The notes under the pieces: model-generated
What the model saw: only the letters and a program-made list of their open reading frames with translations
Told to the model about the DNA's origin: nothing
Database searches by the model: none
Shown here: positions 34,389 through 43,986 of the stretch, in pieces
Layout of the letters: every line of letters begins with the position of its first letter
How positions within the stretch are numbered: the stretch's first letter is position 1
Translations under genes and position numbers: made by a program
NCBI GenBank assembly: GCA_947493035.1
Contig: CANLOW010000010.1
Coordinates: 31,554-95,553, forward strand
Origin: an uncultured Aquimarina sp.
GTDB taxonomy: Bacteria > Bacteroidota > Bacteroidia > Flavobacteriales > Flavobacteriaceae
Direction of reading: 5' to 3'
DNA length: 64,000 nt

Positions 34389-35686
34389 TTAGAATAGTGT
34401 AGCCATTTGTTTAAAGAAGAAAATATTGTTTTTTTATCCTGTGTGGACATGTTTTTGATCCTAGCATCTCCATGGTGTTTGTTTGTTAACATAAAACATA
34501 ACGAATTCACTTCCTTTGATGGTGAGATAGCGCAAGCAGACCACGGATCAATATCTCCATAAATATAAATGATATTATTTCCTTTCTTTTCAAGCCAAAT
34601 TAGAAAGTCATCATATTGCTTTTTGTTGTATGTTAAGTTTTTGTGATTAGGAGTAAATATGGCACTAAGATTTTTGTCTTTAGAGATTGTTTTTAAATGT
34701 TTTTTGAAGGGTTTGGTTTCATATCCATAGTATCCCATTTCGGTAGCCGCTTGATAATAATGAGGTTCGTAATATGTAATTAACTGATCACTAAATAAAG
34801 AAATAGGATTGTGCGAAATGTAATAAGAGACCAAGCTTTCGATACTTGATACGGGTGAAGGAATAGCTGAGCAATCAGCTCCCCACTGCCAAAAAGCAAA
34901 GGGGAATTCTAAAATCGAATATTCGAAAGCTTTTTCAAAACCTAAATAATTAAATTGGTATGCAGTTGCTTTATCGTAATGATCTTTTAAAAGTTCAATA
35001 GCTTTAGCGCTGTTTTTTAATAGCTGTATTTGGAACTTCTTGATTTTCTTTCTACAAGATTTATTTCCTACAGAATCTAAAAAATCATAGATACGAGTGT
35101 CTTCAATTGTATTAGCTATAGGAGCGACATAAGCCACTGTTGCCGAGACATCATCAGGATAGAAAAATTTATAAAATAGACAGGTTGTTCCGCCTTTGCT
35201 AATTCCAGTACTCATCCAATTGTTTTTGTATAAAGGAGAGAGTAATTCGTGAATGTGATGGAGGTCAGCACTAGATTGTTTTAGGTTGAGATACTCGAAG
35301 TTAATTGTTTCAGGAACACTTTTTCCAAAATATCGATATTCAACATCGATTTGATTAGCTTCTAGCATTTCAGTTAATTCATAATGACTGTCTGGTGTGG
35401 CAGAATACCCTTCGGTAGCAATAACAGTCTTATTACTAAATCCTTTATGATTTAAATAAACGCGTTGTTCAAAATACCCTTTGGTAAGATCATCATGGTC
35501 AATAGGCTGCTTGATTCTTAATTCGTAATAATCATTATTTTCCGAAGATGAATTCTTTAAAAAATTGAAACTGATATCTGTTTGACTGTCAAAATACGTT
35601 TCTAGTTGTTTGTTTTGTGCTTTTATGGTTTCATGAAAACAGCATAAAAAGAAGAATAAACCGAATAAGCGAAGTGTGTTTCTCAA
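34385..35686 (-). CDS. S37-like (PS-10) secreted peptidase
   Basis: A 433-residue exported alpha/beta-hydrolase. Signal peptide about 1-23. The nucleophile motif GISKGGT at about 156-162 matches the prolyl tripeptidyl peptidase family S37, and YVAPIANTIEDTR follows as in that family. The late segments IYIYGDIDPWSAC and NKHHGDARI give the candidate catalytic Asp and His. It probably removes short peptides from protein N-termini in the periplasm or outside. It sits between a TPR protein (21 bp upstream) and csaA (overlapping downstream). Confidence 0.8.
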   Translation of the reverse strand: MRNTLRLFGLFFFLCCFHETIKAQNKQLETYFDSQTDISFNFLKNSSSENNDYYELRIKQPIDHDDLTKGYFEQRVYLNHKGFSNKTVIATEGYSATPDSHYELTEMLEANQIDVEYRYFGKSVPETINFEYLNLKQSSADLHHIHELLSPLYKNNWMSTGISKGGTTCLFYKFFYPDDVSATVAYVAPIANTIEDTRIYDFLDSVGNKSCRKKIKKFQIQLLKNSAKAIELLKDHYDKATAYQFNYLGFEKAFEYSILEFPFAFWQWGADCSAIPSPVSSIESLVSYYISHNPISLFSDQLITYYEPHYYQAATEMGYYGYETKPFKKHLKTISKDKNLSAIFTPNHKNLTYNKKQYDDFLIWLEKKGNNIIYIYGDIDPWSACAISPSKEVNSLCFMLTNKHHGDARIKNMSTQDKKTIFSSLNKWLHYSK

Positions 35687-35707
35687 TAGTTAATTTTTGA
35701 AAATCGA

Positions 35708-37489
35708 TCAATTCAAAACTTCATCGCCACGTAGTTTTCGGTATTTTTTACGGGCTTCAACAAAATGAATACTATCAGCATGGTCGAAAATAATTTTTTC
35801 AAAAGCTGCCTTGGCTTTGTTTTCGTCTTCTTGTTTTAAGTAAATATTACCTAATAAGAAGTAAACGTCATCCAATAGGAAACTAGTAGGGAAAAAGTCA
35901 ATTATTTTTCGCAAGTTTTTAATAGCTTTTTCTGGGTAAGATTGATCAATAAACATACGTGCTTGTGCCAGTAATGCTTCATCTTCAATACTTGAATTGC
36001 GATGCTTTTCTAAGATTTCTTGATAGGCTTCAAATGCTTTCTCATGTTGTTCTTGGAACTTGAAAAGATCAGCCTTTGCAAAAAGTTTTAAAGCCGTATG
36101 AGTTGTGTCTTCCTTAGTGTTGTCATCAATAAGAATTGCTAATTTCATGGCATCATTAGCAATTAATTGACTTGTCGCAGTTTTTAAAACATGTAGTTGG
36201 CTTTTCGCCCAATAAAAATCGCCTTTGTAGTAACTTGCTTTCGCAACTTTAAATCGAGCTTCTTGACCAATAGGGTTGTTTTCTGTTTTTTTCTGGGCTC
36301 GAGTATAATAGATTAATGCTTTATTGAATTTATTTTCTAAAACAAATAGATCAGCCATTAGTATTTCAATACGTGCTTTATCTTGTCGATTCATACGTTC
36401 TTTGGTCAAAATCTTTAAGAATTTAGTGGCTTTAGAAATGTCATTTTGAAAGAATCCTACAAATTTCCCGTAATCTAACAGCAGGTTTATGGTTTTAGAT
36501 CTTTTTCCGAATGTTTCTATTAAGTTTTCATATTCCGATGCAATCCGAGTATATGTTTTAGGTTTTTGTTCTTCAATATCCATCAACAATAATTGTCGGT
36601 GTGCACTGATTAAATAAGTTTCAGCATTGGTGTTTTCAACAACAAAAGATAAAATTTCATTAGCGGTTTCTAGATCTCCTTCTTTTTTGGAAGTCATGGC
36701 TAAAGAAATGAGTTGAGGTATGCCTTCGTCTGTTTTTTTGTAAATAGCCCTTTCTTGGGCGAATGCTTTTCTAAATTGTTTTTGTTGTACGAATAGCCAA
36801 CTTAAAAATTCATTATAAATGATATTAGGTTCTTGTTGATTTTTCTTTAGAAGTGTTTTTCTGAATGAAATATTAGCTTCATTTTCAGGGTCTTCTTTAA
36901 TGAAATCATCCAAACGTCGCTTGATCAAATTTGTGTAGTTCGGTTTTTCGATCATTACATCAAAGTAGTAGGAAAACATATTTTCTAAATCTCCTAGTTG
37001 TCCATACAATTGACCGACTTCGTATGAGTAATTGAGTAAGGGATTGTGCTGCATGCCTATTTCATAACTCTGTATAGCTTGTTTGAGTAAGTTGTAATCT
37101 TTAAACTGTTTCCCTAAGAAGCTTGCGTAATTAGGGTTTTCATGTAGTAAATTAAAAGTGTTTTCAAACTGATTTTTAGCGAGGGTTTCTTGTTTAGCTA
37201 AATGATGCGTAATACCTAACTCAGCAGAAATATTAATGTTTGTTGGTAAAAGCGTAGTTCCTTGTTTTAATATACCAAAAGCTTCTTCAAAACGACCTAG
37301 CTGGCGATAGCAACGAGCCATTCCCAGTATGGCAGGAGCATATTCGGGCTTACGTTGCTGAATGGTCTGGAAAGAGTACAATGCTTTTTCGAAATCACCA
37401 CTATTGTAATAATTATGAGCCACATTAATATTTTGACTGTAAAGCCAAGAGGTGGAGAAAAATAGACAGAATAAAATTAAAAAACGCAT
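35708..37489 (-). CDS. exported TPR-repeat protein
   Basis: A 593-residue protein with a signal peptide at 1-18 (ending LYS-Q) and many tetratricopeptide repeats from about 20 to 585, such as HNYYNSGDFEKALYSFQTIQQRKPEYAPAILGMARCYRQLG and DDVYFLLGNIYLKQEDENKAKAAFEKIIFDHADS. It probably acts as a periplasmic protein-binding scaffold, a common type in Bacteroidota. It is the first of a three-gene block with the S37 peptidase and csaA. Confidence 0.85.
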   Translation of the reverse strand: MRFLILFCLFFSTSWLYSQNINVAHNYYNSGDFEKALYSFQTIQQRKPEYAPAILGMARCYRQLGRFEEAFGILKQGTTLLPTNINISAELGITHHLAKQETLAKNQFENTFNLLHENPNYASFLGKQFKDYNLLKQAIQSYEIGMQHNPLLNYSYEVGQLYGQLGDLENMFSYYFDVMIEKPNYTNLIKRRLDDFIKEDPENEANISFRKTLLKKNQQEPNIIYNEFLSWLFVQQKQFRKAFAQERAIYKKTDEGIPQLISLAMTSKKEGDLETANEILSFVVENTNAETYLISAHRQLLLMDIEEQKPKTYTRIASEYENLIETFGKRSKTINLLLDYGKFVGFFQNDISKATKFLKILTKERMNRQDKARIEILMADLFVLENKFNKALIYYTRAQKKTENNPIGQEARFKVAKASYYKGDFYWAKSQLHVLKTATSQLIANDAMKLAILIDDNTKEDTTHTALKLFAKADLFKFQEQHEKAFEAYQEILEKHRNSSIEDEALLAQARMFIDQSYPEKAIKNLRKIIDFFPTSFLLDDVYFLLGNIYLKQEDENKAKAAFEKIIFDHADSIHFVEARKKYRKLRGDEVLN

Positions 37490-37545
37490 ACCACTAAGAT
37501 ATGCGTTTTTTAGATTTTGTACGGTGTCAAATAGTAAGTCTATTT

Positions 37546-37917
37546 TTATTCCGTTTTTTTCATTAAAAAAGAGCCTTCGCCAATTTGTAAAGCGATCTCT
37601 TTTGTAGTATAATTTAAAATTTCAAATTCGAAGGTGGTTTCTTCAGTAACTAGCTTTAGGTGTTTTTCATCGGTTAATAACCATTGACCTGTCGAGGTTT
37701 CTCCCATGATGCTAGCCTCGAAGCTATTATTGTTTTCTAATAAAAAATATAATTGCCCTTCTAATTGTGTTTTTGCAATAGATATAGATGCTTCATCAAG
37801 GTTATCGGCATTGTATAAGTCAGAAAAAATCCATTTTCCAACAAGCCCTTCTTGATCTTGAGCAAAAGACGAAAAGCTTAAAAATAAAAAGATAAAAAGG
37901 GAGCAAACTTTTTTCAT
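37546..37917 (-). CDS. secreted lipocalin-like protein
   Basis: A 123-residue exported protein. Signal peptide 1-19 (SSFA-Q). The remainder is a small beta-barrel-like fold, beginning GLVGKWIFSDL and continuing SFEASIMGETSTGQWLLTDEKHLKLVTE, as in lipocalin-like proteins annotated in flavobacteria. No lipobox. Ligand unknown. It follows serS at a distance of about 100 bp containing a perfect palindromic element. Confidence 0.7.
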   Translation of the reverse strand: MKKVCSLFIFLFLSFSSFAQDQEGLVGKWIFSDLYNADNLDEASISIAKTQLEGQLYFLLENNNSFEASIMGETSTGQWLLTDEKHLKLVTEETTFEFEILNYTTKEIALQIGEGSFLMKKTE

Positions 37918-37942
37918 AATTAGTTATATATAGTAATAATAC

Positions 37943-38012
37943 TTGCCTAAAAAAGAAATGGGTTGTTTTGCAATATATGTAACATATATTCTTTCATTTC
38001 TTTTTTAGGCAA
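37943..38012. repeat. 70-bp element with perfect 18-bp inverted ends
   Basis: TTGCCTAAAAAAGAAATG at 37943-37960 and its exact reverse complement at 37995-38012. Between them a second hairpin (AATATATG / CATATATT, 37972-37990) nests. It lies seven bases after the serS stop. There is no T-run after either arm, so it is not a simple terminator. Confidence 0.7.
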
Positions 38013-38019
38013 TGCAAAA

Positions 38020-39291
38020 TTAATTAATAATGTCAAAACCGCAATATGGTACTAACACCTCAGGTATTTTGATGCCTTCAGGTGTTTGGTAATTCTCAAG
38101 AATACCAGCAAGTACTCTAGGTAAAGCTAAAGAACTTCCATTTAGGGTGTGTGCTAATTGGTTCTTTCCTTCAGAATTTTTAAAACGTAATTTTAAACGA
38201 TTAGCTTGATAAGCTTCGAAGTTAGAGGCAGAACTGATTTCTAACCAACGATCTTGCCCTGTTGAAAATAATTCAAAATCAAAAGTCAAAGCAGCCGTAA
38301 ATCCTAGATCACCACCGCAAAGGCGTAAAACGCGATAAGGTAATTTCAATTCTCGAAGAATATTCTTAATATGTTCTACCATTCCATCTAAGGCAGCATA
38401 TGAGTTCTCAGGTTTCTCAACACGAACAATTTCTACTTTATCAAATTGATGTAAACGGTTCAAGCCTCTTACATGGGCACCATAAGAACCAGCTTCACGA
38501 CGGAAACAAGGTGTGTATCCAGTATAAGTAACAGGTAAATCACTTTCTTGTAATAATTCTCCTCGGAAAATATTCGTTACAGGAACTTCGGCTGTGGGGA
38601 TCAAATATAAATCATCACCAGTTACATGGTACATTTGCCCTTCTTTGTCAGGCAATTGTCCAGTACCATAACCACTAGCTTCATTTACCAAATGCGGCAC
38701 CTGAACTTCTTGATAACCAGCTTCCGTGTTTTTGTCTAAAAAATAATTGATCAAAGCACGTTGTAAACGAGCTCCTTTTCCTTTGTAGACAGGAAAACCA
38801 GCTCCAGCAATTTTAACCCCAAGTTCAAAATCGATAAGATCATATTTCTTTGCTAATTCCCAATGCGGTAAAGCATCTTTATGAAGAGAAGGGATGTCTC
38901 CTTCTTGGAAAATCTCTTCATTATCTTCATCTGAATTTCCCGCAGGTACCGTATCATTAGGGATGTTAGGAATCGTATATAATAAAGTATTTAAGTCCTC
39001 AACAGTAGTGTTTAAAAGTTCGCCTAACTCTTTTGTTTCTTCTTTTAGTGTTCCTGTTTTAGCTTTAAGCTCGTTAGCTTCAGCTCCTTTTCCACTTTTA
39101 AAAAGCATTCCTATTTCTTTAGAAAGCTTATTGGACTCCGCTAATTTAGCATCTAAAGTGGCTTGTGTTTTTTTTCTGGTTTCATCTAAAGCGATTGCTT
39201 TCTCCAATAATGGAGCTGCTTCAATATTTCTTTTTGAAAGTGCAGCGGTATAAGCGGCTAGATTTTCACGAATTTGTGCTACTTGTAGCAT
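38020..39291 (-). CDS. serS: serine-tRNA ligase
   Basis: A 423-residue class II aminoacyl-tRNA synthetase that charges tRNA-Ser (and tRNA-Sec where present). The N-terminal coiled-coil tRNA arm occupies about 25-105. Class II motif 2 is TPCFRREAGSYGAHVRGLNRLHQFDKVE and motif 3 is NGSSLALPRVLAGILENYQ. The start MLQVAQIREN at 39291 fits the family; an in-frame ATG at 39360 would add 23 residues without similarity. Confidence 0.96.
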   Translation of the reverse strand: MLQVAQIRENLAAYTAALSKRNIEAAPLLEKAIALDETRKKTQATLDAKLAESNKLSKEIGMLFKSGKGAEANELKAKTGTLKEETKELGELLNTTVEDLNTLLYTIPNIPNDTVPAGNSDEDNEEIFQEGDIPSLHKDALPHWELAKKYDLIDFELGVKIAGAGFPVYKGKGARLQRALINYFLDKNTEAGYQEVQVPHLVNEASGYGTGQLPDKEGQMYHVTGDDLYLIPTAEVPVTNIFRGELLQESDLPVTYTGYTPCFRREAGSYGAHVRGLNRLHQFDKVEIVRVEKPENSYAALDGMVEHIKNILRELKLPYRVLRLCGGDLGFTAALTFDFELFSTGQDRWLEISSASNFEAYQANRLKLRFKNSEGKNQLAHTLNGSSLALPRVLAGILENYQTPEGIKIPEVLVPYCGFDIIN

Positions 39292-39758
39292 AGTTTCTAT
39301 TTTTTGCCCACAAAGTGGAACGAATTTACCGAGATTTAGCTCGAAATTTAACAAAATCATTTTTCAACTTCATAAAAGATAATATCTCTATCAAGTTGGT
39401 TTTTAGGGCGTATCCCATTTAACTCCTTAGGGTCGTAAATGGGTCGGGCTTTCGGCTATATCTTTTTGTCTCATTGAATACCATCGAGTTGCATAAGTGA
39501 AGTCTGTGAAGATTACACTAAGTGCAGTCGAAGTGAAGACAAAAAGGATGTCGCCTTTATCTCTTACGCAAGTCGAAACAAAAATAGAGAAACGATAGAA
39601 AACACGATACTTAAATTTTTGAATACTTCGAAAAAATATATAAAATTATGTTAATGTAATTTTCTGCTTTAAAATTTTCAGATCTAAAATAGAATTTTAA
39701 ATTCGCATTTTTTTTCGCTAAAGATCCCCTATTTGCGATATAACTATTATTACTAATT
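39292..39758. other. intergenic region with dispersed repeats
   Basis: About 470 bases between divergent serS and a lipoprotein gene. It contains the GC-rich repeat at 39405-39456 and degraded GTGCAGTCGAAGTGAAG-type repeat text near 39470-39545. No gene is supported; the opposite-strand ORF near 39611-39829 overlaps the lipoprotein start and lacks family character. Confidence 0.6.
39405..39456. repeat. GC-rich dispersed repeat, copy 2
   Basis: Outer blocks AGGGCGTATCCC and GGGTCGGGCTTTCGGC match the repeat at 13362-13387 in reverse. Between them CCCATTTA pairs with TAAATGGG, giving a hairpin that copy 1 lacks. Confidence 0.65.
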
Positions 39759-41837
39759 ATGAAAAAAGTATTTTTAACAGCAGCGAGTGTTGCGACTCTT
39801 CTTTTTTGTGCATGCGATAAAGAAGACACTATTGTAAATGAAGTGATTATTCCTTCTGAACCGTCAGAGGTGGCGACGTTAGAAGCAACATCGTTATTTC
39901 AAAACAATATTTTAGTAGACTGGGAAATCTTAAAAGAGCTAGAAGGGGACAATATAGTTTATGACGTCAGTGTTAATGGGCAGGTATTAGGTAGTAAAAT
40001 TACAAGTTCTAGTGTTAATATCGATGGAACACAGTTTCAAAATGGAGAAGCGAAAGAGGTTGTTTTAGAAATTGTAATCACAGCTTTTGGAACAGTAGAA
40101 GAAGAACAGCAAACGTTACTTACTTACGAGGCTACAGAAGTAGTGAAATTGAATGATGCTCCAAAACAGTTTTCTATTCAAAATTTGTTTTTAAATGCTG
40201 ATGCACCAGGACAGTTATTAGTTCAATTTACGGCACCAGTAGATTTAGATGGTGACCAATTAGTATTTGATTTTATTGTTGATGATGAAGTAGTAACAGA
40301 AGGTATTTCATTTGAGACTCAAAGAGCTGAAACAATTATTGTAGATCAGTTTGGAAGACCTTTAAATGGTGTTCCATTGAATAATAATAATGTATTTAGA
40401 GTAGGGGCAAGCTTAAATGAATTTGCTATTCAATACGATTTTTCTGATAAATTGACGGAAGATGTTACGGTTAAGATTGTAGCAAAAGATCAAAACGGAG
40501 GAGAAAGCGAGGCTGAAGCAATGTTCAATGCAAAAGCGACTGATGTAGATTTTGGAGTGTTATCAAATGACACTACTAATACAATTAATATTGATCTTAC
40601 TAACGAAGTAGATGCGGAAGTTTCTTATAAGTTTACTTTAGAAGAAACTATAGGGGTTAGTTTTGCTTTTGAAGATGGCTCTCAGGTTTTTAATGATATA
40701 ACACTTCGTGTACTAGATGGAGAAAATGTATTATCTACATTAAATATCGATGAGTCAGGAGAATTTATTGATGCTGGTCGTTATGAAATATTATTTGATA
40801 CGAGTTTCAGTAGAGGAGTTGTTTTAGAAACTTTCGAAGAAAATAGTCAAGATAAAGATTTAGGACTTTTATCATTACCTTTTGAAAGTGTTGAGGAGAT
40901 TGAGTTTTTTAGAGAACTTGATGGTACTTTTACGTATACTTTCGAAGTAGACCAAGAAGTAGATTATAGATTTACTACTGAAGAAGGATTATTTTTAGAC
41001 TGGAATTTACTTAATGTAAATACTCAGCAGTTTGTTAATTCTGGTTTTTCTGATAGAGAATTTAATTCTAGATTCGGGCAACGTTTAGTTCCTGGTGTAT
41101 ATGAAATTTCTATCTCAGAAAGAGGGTTTTCGAATATTGATGAAATGAATCTACAAATTTTTATTGAAGGTATAGAGCCAATTCAAGTATCTAGTGTTGG
41201 AGCGGTTGCGTTACCATTTTCTCAAGAATATGATTTAGAATTAAATAATGATTTGTTCGATAATAGAGTATTTCAAGTATTTGAATTTGAAATAGCTGAA
41301 AGTGCAAGTTACTTAATGTCTACTGATGTTTTAGTTGATTTTGTAATTAAAGATGAGTTTGGAAATAGAGTTAGGAGTAATTCATTTACAAGAGTATTTA
41401 ATTCTTTCGGTAGAGATCTTCAGAGAGGGAAATATACTTTAGAGTTGAGTACTACAGGAAACGGAGTGCCAACAAAATTGAATTTCAATTTAAGTGACGA
41501 ATTCGAAGTTAACAATCAGCTAGATGTTGATTTAGGGCAAGTGACACTGCCATTTACTTCGACTCAAGATTTTGACTTTACTACATTTTTAGGAAATAGA
41601 ATATCTTATACTTTCGAAATTACAGAAGAGTCATCATACAGCATCGGAACAGGTTTGTCTGAAACTAGTATTGTATTGTATAGAATTTCTAATGGTTTTG
41701 ATCAGTTCATATCATCCAATCAAAGAGGGATTATTAATGCTAGTGAAAATGCATTAACACCAGGGATATACAGAATAGATTTAAATAATAGTGTTTCTAA
41801 TGCTGTCGCTGGACAATTGTTAATTACATTAGATTAA
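39759..41837 (+). CDS. large surface lipoprotein with Fn3-like and repeat domains
   Basis: A 692-residue lipoprotein. Lipobox LLFCAC with the lipidated Cys at residue 20 or 19, followed by DKEDT, an acidic export signal for surface display. Residues about 35-125 and 130-265 resemble Fn3-type or cadherin-like sandwiches. From about 265 to the end are several related beta-rich units that start with phrases such as FTYTFEVDQEVDYRF, VFEFEIAESASYLM and ISYTFEITEESSYSI, like pre-peptidase C-terminal domains. It likely works as a surface-binding protein. No T9SS domain is seen. Confidence 0.7.
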   Translation: MKKVFLTAASVATLLFCACDKEDTIVNEVIIPSEPSEVATLEATSLFQNNILVDWEILKELEGDNIVYDVSVNGQVLGSKITSSSVNIDGTQFQNGEAKEVVLEIVITAFGTVEEEQQTLLTYEATEVVKLNDAPKQFSIQNLFLNADAPGQLLVQFTAPVDLDGDQLVFDFIVDDEVVTEGISFETQRAETIIVDQFGRPLNGVPLNNNNVFRVGASLNEFAIQYDFSDKLTEDVTVKIVAKDQNGGESEAEAMFNAKATDVDFGVLSNDTTNTINIDLTNEVDAEVSYKFTLEETIGVSFAFEDGSQVFNDITLRVLDGENVLSTLNIDESGEFIDAGRYEILFDTSFSRGVVLETFEENSQDKDLGLLSLPFESVEEIEFFRELDGTFTYTFEVDQEVDYRFTTEEGLFLDWNLLNVNTQQFVNSGFSDREFNSRFGQRLVPGVYEISISERGFSNIDEMNLQIFIEGIEPIQVSSVGAVALPFSQEYDLELNNDLFDNRVFQVFEFEIAESASYLMSTDVLVDFVIKDEFGNRVRSNSFTRVFNSFGRDLQRGKYTLELSTTGNGVPTKLNFNLSDEFEVNNQLDVDLGQVTLPFTSTQDFDFTTFLGNRISYTFEITEESSYSIGTGLSETSIVLYRISNGFDQFISSNQRGIINASENALTPGIYRIDLNNSVSNAVAGQLLITLD

Positions 41838-41887
41838 AAGATAAGGTTTAAGAATTTAATTAGATTCTGTATTCCTGAATAATTAAT

Positions 41888-41922
41888 GAAAGCTCCATCT
41901 TAACGATGGAGCTTTCTATTTT
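41888..41922 (+). terminator. Rho-independent terminator after the lipoprotein gene
   Basis: GAAAGCTCCATC pairs perfectly with GATGGAGCTTTC around TTAAC, followed by TATTTTTG. It is 50 bp after the stop at 41837 and can serve both strands. Confidence 0.85.
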
Positions 41923-41990
41923 TGTGATCTAATGGTGAGATGGTTATTTTATGTGTGTCAAATATTTATACCACGGTTACGAATATTCTG

Positions 41991-42410
41991 TTAAGGTATT
42001 TGCATTGTGATTTTTAATGTCAAGTCTTCATTTAACGAGAATTTTGCATCTTCAAATTTAGGTGGCCCATATTTTCCTTTAGTGTTGTTAGAAGTACCCA
42101 CAGGTTCTTTAGGTATAAAAAAGAATTTGGTATCCATTTTTCCATTATCATTTTCATCATGATATGCTGAGATAGCATAAGTGCCATCAGGTATTTCTTC
42201 AAAAATAGCAGATGCTTTCAGCTCGTTTATAGGAATGGCGATTTCTTTATAGCGTTTATTCAAAAAATGAACTTCAGAATCGTAAAGGCCAACATATAAT
42301 ACACCTTGCTTTGAGGTGATTCCAGAAAATTCAATATTGATCTGATGTGTTTCTTGTGCAGTTAAAAAACTAAAGCTTAATAAGGTAATACTTAAAATTA
42401 AATGTTTCAT
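41991..42410 (-). CDS. DUF2141 secreted protein
   Basis: A 139-residue exported protein of the DUF2141 family. The ATG at 42410 is chosen because it begins the signal peptide MKHLILSITLLSFSFLTAQ; an in-frame ATG 30 bases upstream only adds a polar run. The body reads GVLYVGLYDSE, PDGTYAISAYHDENDNGKMDTKFFFIPKEPVGTSNN and the EDAKFSL strand, all typical of the family. DENDNGKMDT looks like a calcium-loop. Function is unknown. Confidence 0.9.
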   Translation of the reverse strand: MKHLILSITLLSFSFLTAQETHQINIEFSGITSKQGVLYVGLYDSEVHFLNKRYKEIAIPINELKASAIFEEIPDGTYAISAYHDENDNGKMDTKFFFIPKEPVGTSNNTKGKYGPPKFEDAKFSLNEDLTLKITMQIP

Positions 42411-42558
42411 GATATGTGAATTATTTGATTCAAAATTCAAAGAAAATCACTTTGATGCCATTTGTTTTTAACTGAATTGTATTTTTTGCTAGACGAATTG
42501 TTTTCTGTGTTATTTAGTTGTAAATTATAAAGTATAGATTATTAAACAATATCTGATT

Positions 42559-43179
42559 TTGGCAAAACTTATAAAAATATATTCTGATAACCCTAATGAA
42601 AAGGCAATCGAAGAAGTAGTCGCAGTACTGCAAAAGGGAGGTTTGGTTATTTATCCAACGGATACCATTTATGGGTTGGGATGTGATATTACTAATCAGA
42701 AAGCATTGAGTAAGTTAGCTAAGCTGAAAGGAATTAAATTGGATAAGGCGCGATGGTCATTCGTTTGTCATGACCTTAGTAATCTTTCTGATTACGTACG
42801 TCAAATAGATTCTTGGGTATTTAAGGTTCTAAAGAAATGTTTACCCGGAGCTTTTACATTCGTACTTCCAAGTAACAATAAGTTGTCGGGGGCTTTTAAA
42901 AAAAGAAAAACAGTAGGTATTCGTGTGCCAGATAATACTATTTGTCAAGCAATAGTGGAACGCTTAGGAAACCCATTAGTCAATACATCTATTCATGATG
43001 AAGATGAAATTATTGAATACACCACAGACCCTGAATTGATTTATGAAAAATGGGAAAAGCTTGTTGATATAGTAATTGATGGAGGATATGGAGGTAATGT
43101 TCCTTCTACAGTAGTCGATTTGTCCAATGATGAAATTGAAATTATACGTGAAGGAAAAGGAGATATCTCCTTATTGTAG
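42559..43179 (+). CDS. YciO/YrdC/Sua5-family protein, L-threonylcarbamoyladenylate synthase-like
   Basis: A 206-residue dsRNA-binding-fold protein. GGLVIYPTDTIYGLGCDITN near 27-46, the PGAFTFVL segment near 95-102, and the VGIRVPDNTICQAIVERLG and PLVNTSIHDE segments are shared by Sua5/YrdC, which make threonylcarbamoyl-AMP for the t6A modification of tRNA. The length and the IREGKGD end resemble the YciO branch, whose function is less certain. The start is a TTG, with a MAKLIKIY beginning typical of flavobacterial members. Confidence 0.85.
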   Translation: MAKLIKIYSDNPNEKAIEEVVAVLQKGGLVIYPTDTIYGLGCDITNQKALSKLAKLKGIKLDKARWSFVCHDLSNLSDYVRQIDSWVFKVLKKCLPGAFTFVLPSNNKLSGAFKKRKTVGIRVPDNTICQAIVERLGNPLVNTSIHDEDEIIEYTTDPELIYEKWEKLVDIVIDGGYGGNVPSTVVDLSNDEIEIIREGKGDISLL

Positions 43180-43196
43180 TTTTTTAGTCTACTAAC

Positions 43197-43220
43197 CGTC
43201 ATTCCTGTGAAGGTAGGAAT
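43197..43220. repeat. dispersed CATTCCTG repeat
   Basis: CGTCATTCCTGTGAAGGTAG followed by GAAT; CATTCCT pairs with AGGAAT. The form matches a frequent flavobacterial intergenic repeat (CGTCATTCCTGCGAAGGCAG). Confidence 0.5.
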
Positions 43221-43320
43221 TTCCTCATAAAAGACTTTGTACATCTTTAGGGTTTAGAAATATTTAGAGAGGTGTACTACCACTGCAATTTCTGTAGAAA
43301 TTCGAGATATAACGTCAAGA

Positions 43321-43986
43321 TCACCATTCAATCCCAGTTTTTTCAATAGAATTTAAATATTCATTTGTTTGACTGAAATGTTTATTCCCGAACCAATATC
43401 CTCTATTAGCACTTAAGGGAGAAGGGTGACCTGAGGTTAAAACATGATGCCTTTTCTTGTCGATTTTAGATCCTTTCTTCTTGGCAAAACCACCCCATAG
43501 TAAGAAAACAACATTTTCACATTGCTTAGATATTTTGTTAATTATGGCGTCGGTAAAGGTCTCCCATCCTTCTTTTTGATGGCTTCCGGCTTCATTTTTT
43601 CGAACAGTAAGCGTTGCGTTTAGTAATAACACTCCTTGTGTTGCCCATCTAGATAAATCTCCGTTTTCAGGGTAAGGTTTTTGTATATCAGTTTCAATCT
43701 CTTTGAAAATATTAACTAGTGAAGGAGGGTGTTTAATTCCTTCTTTAACTGAAAAGCATAAGCCATTAGCTTGTTGCACCCCGTGGTAAGGGTCTTGTCC
43801 TATGATAACTACTTTTACTTGATCTAGGGGGCAGTGGTTAAAAGCATTGAAAATTTCATCTGTAGGAGGGTAGCAAGTATTCGATTGATACTCTTGTTCT
43901 ATAAATAAGGTAAGCTCTTGAAAATAAGGTTTGTTGAATTCATCTTCTAAAAGCGTTTTCCAGCTATCATGTATTCCTGTTATCAT
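43321..43986 (-). CDS. ung: uracil-DNA glycosylase
   Basis: A 221-residue family 1 uracil-DNA glycosylase. The water-activating motif GQDPYHG lies near 63-69, the uracil-binding LLWGGFAKKKG segment near 148-158, and the DNA-intercalating motif HPSPLSANRG near 188-197. The ATG at 43986 (MITGIHDSWKTLLEDEF) fits the family; an upstream in-frame ATG would add 53 residues lying in the promoter region of the divergent phosphatase gene. It is divergent from 44145. Confidence 0.95.
   Translation of the reverse strand: MITGIHDSWKTLLEDEFNKPYFQELTLFIEQEYQSNTCYPPTDEIFNAFNHCPLDQVKVVIIGQDPYHGVQQANGLCFSVKEGIKHPPSLVNIFKEIETDIQKPYPENGDLSRWATQGVLLLNATLTVRKNEAGSHQKEGWETFTDAIINKISKQCENVVFLLWGGFAKKKGSKIDKKRHHVLTSGHPSPLSANRGYWFGNKHFSQTNEYLNSIEKTGIEW

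Noticed and set aside
39611..39829. 72-codon minus-strand ORF upstream of the lipoprotein gene
   Set aside because: It overlaps the signal-peptide region of the lipoprotein gene antisense and has no recognisable features.
43157..43172. Perfect 16-bp palindrome AAGGAGATATCTCCTT
   Set aside because: It lies within the coding end of the Sua5-family gene and can arise from the codons of its last residues; no further evidence of a site.
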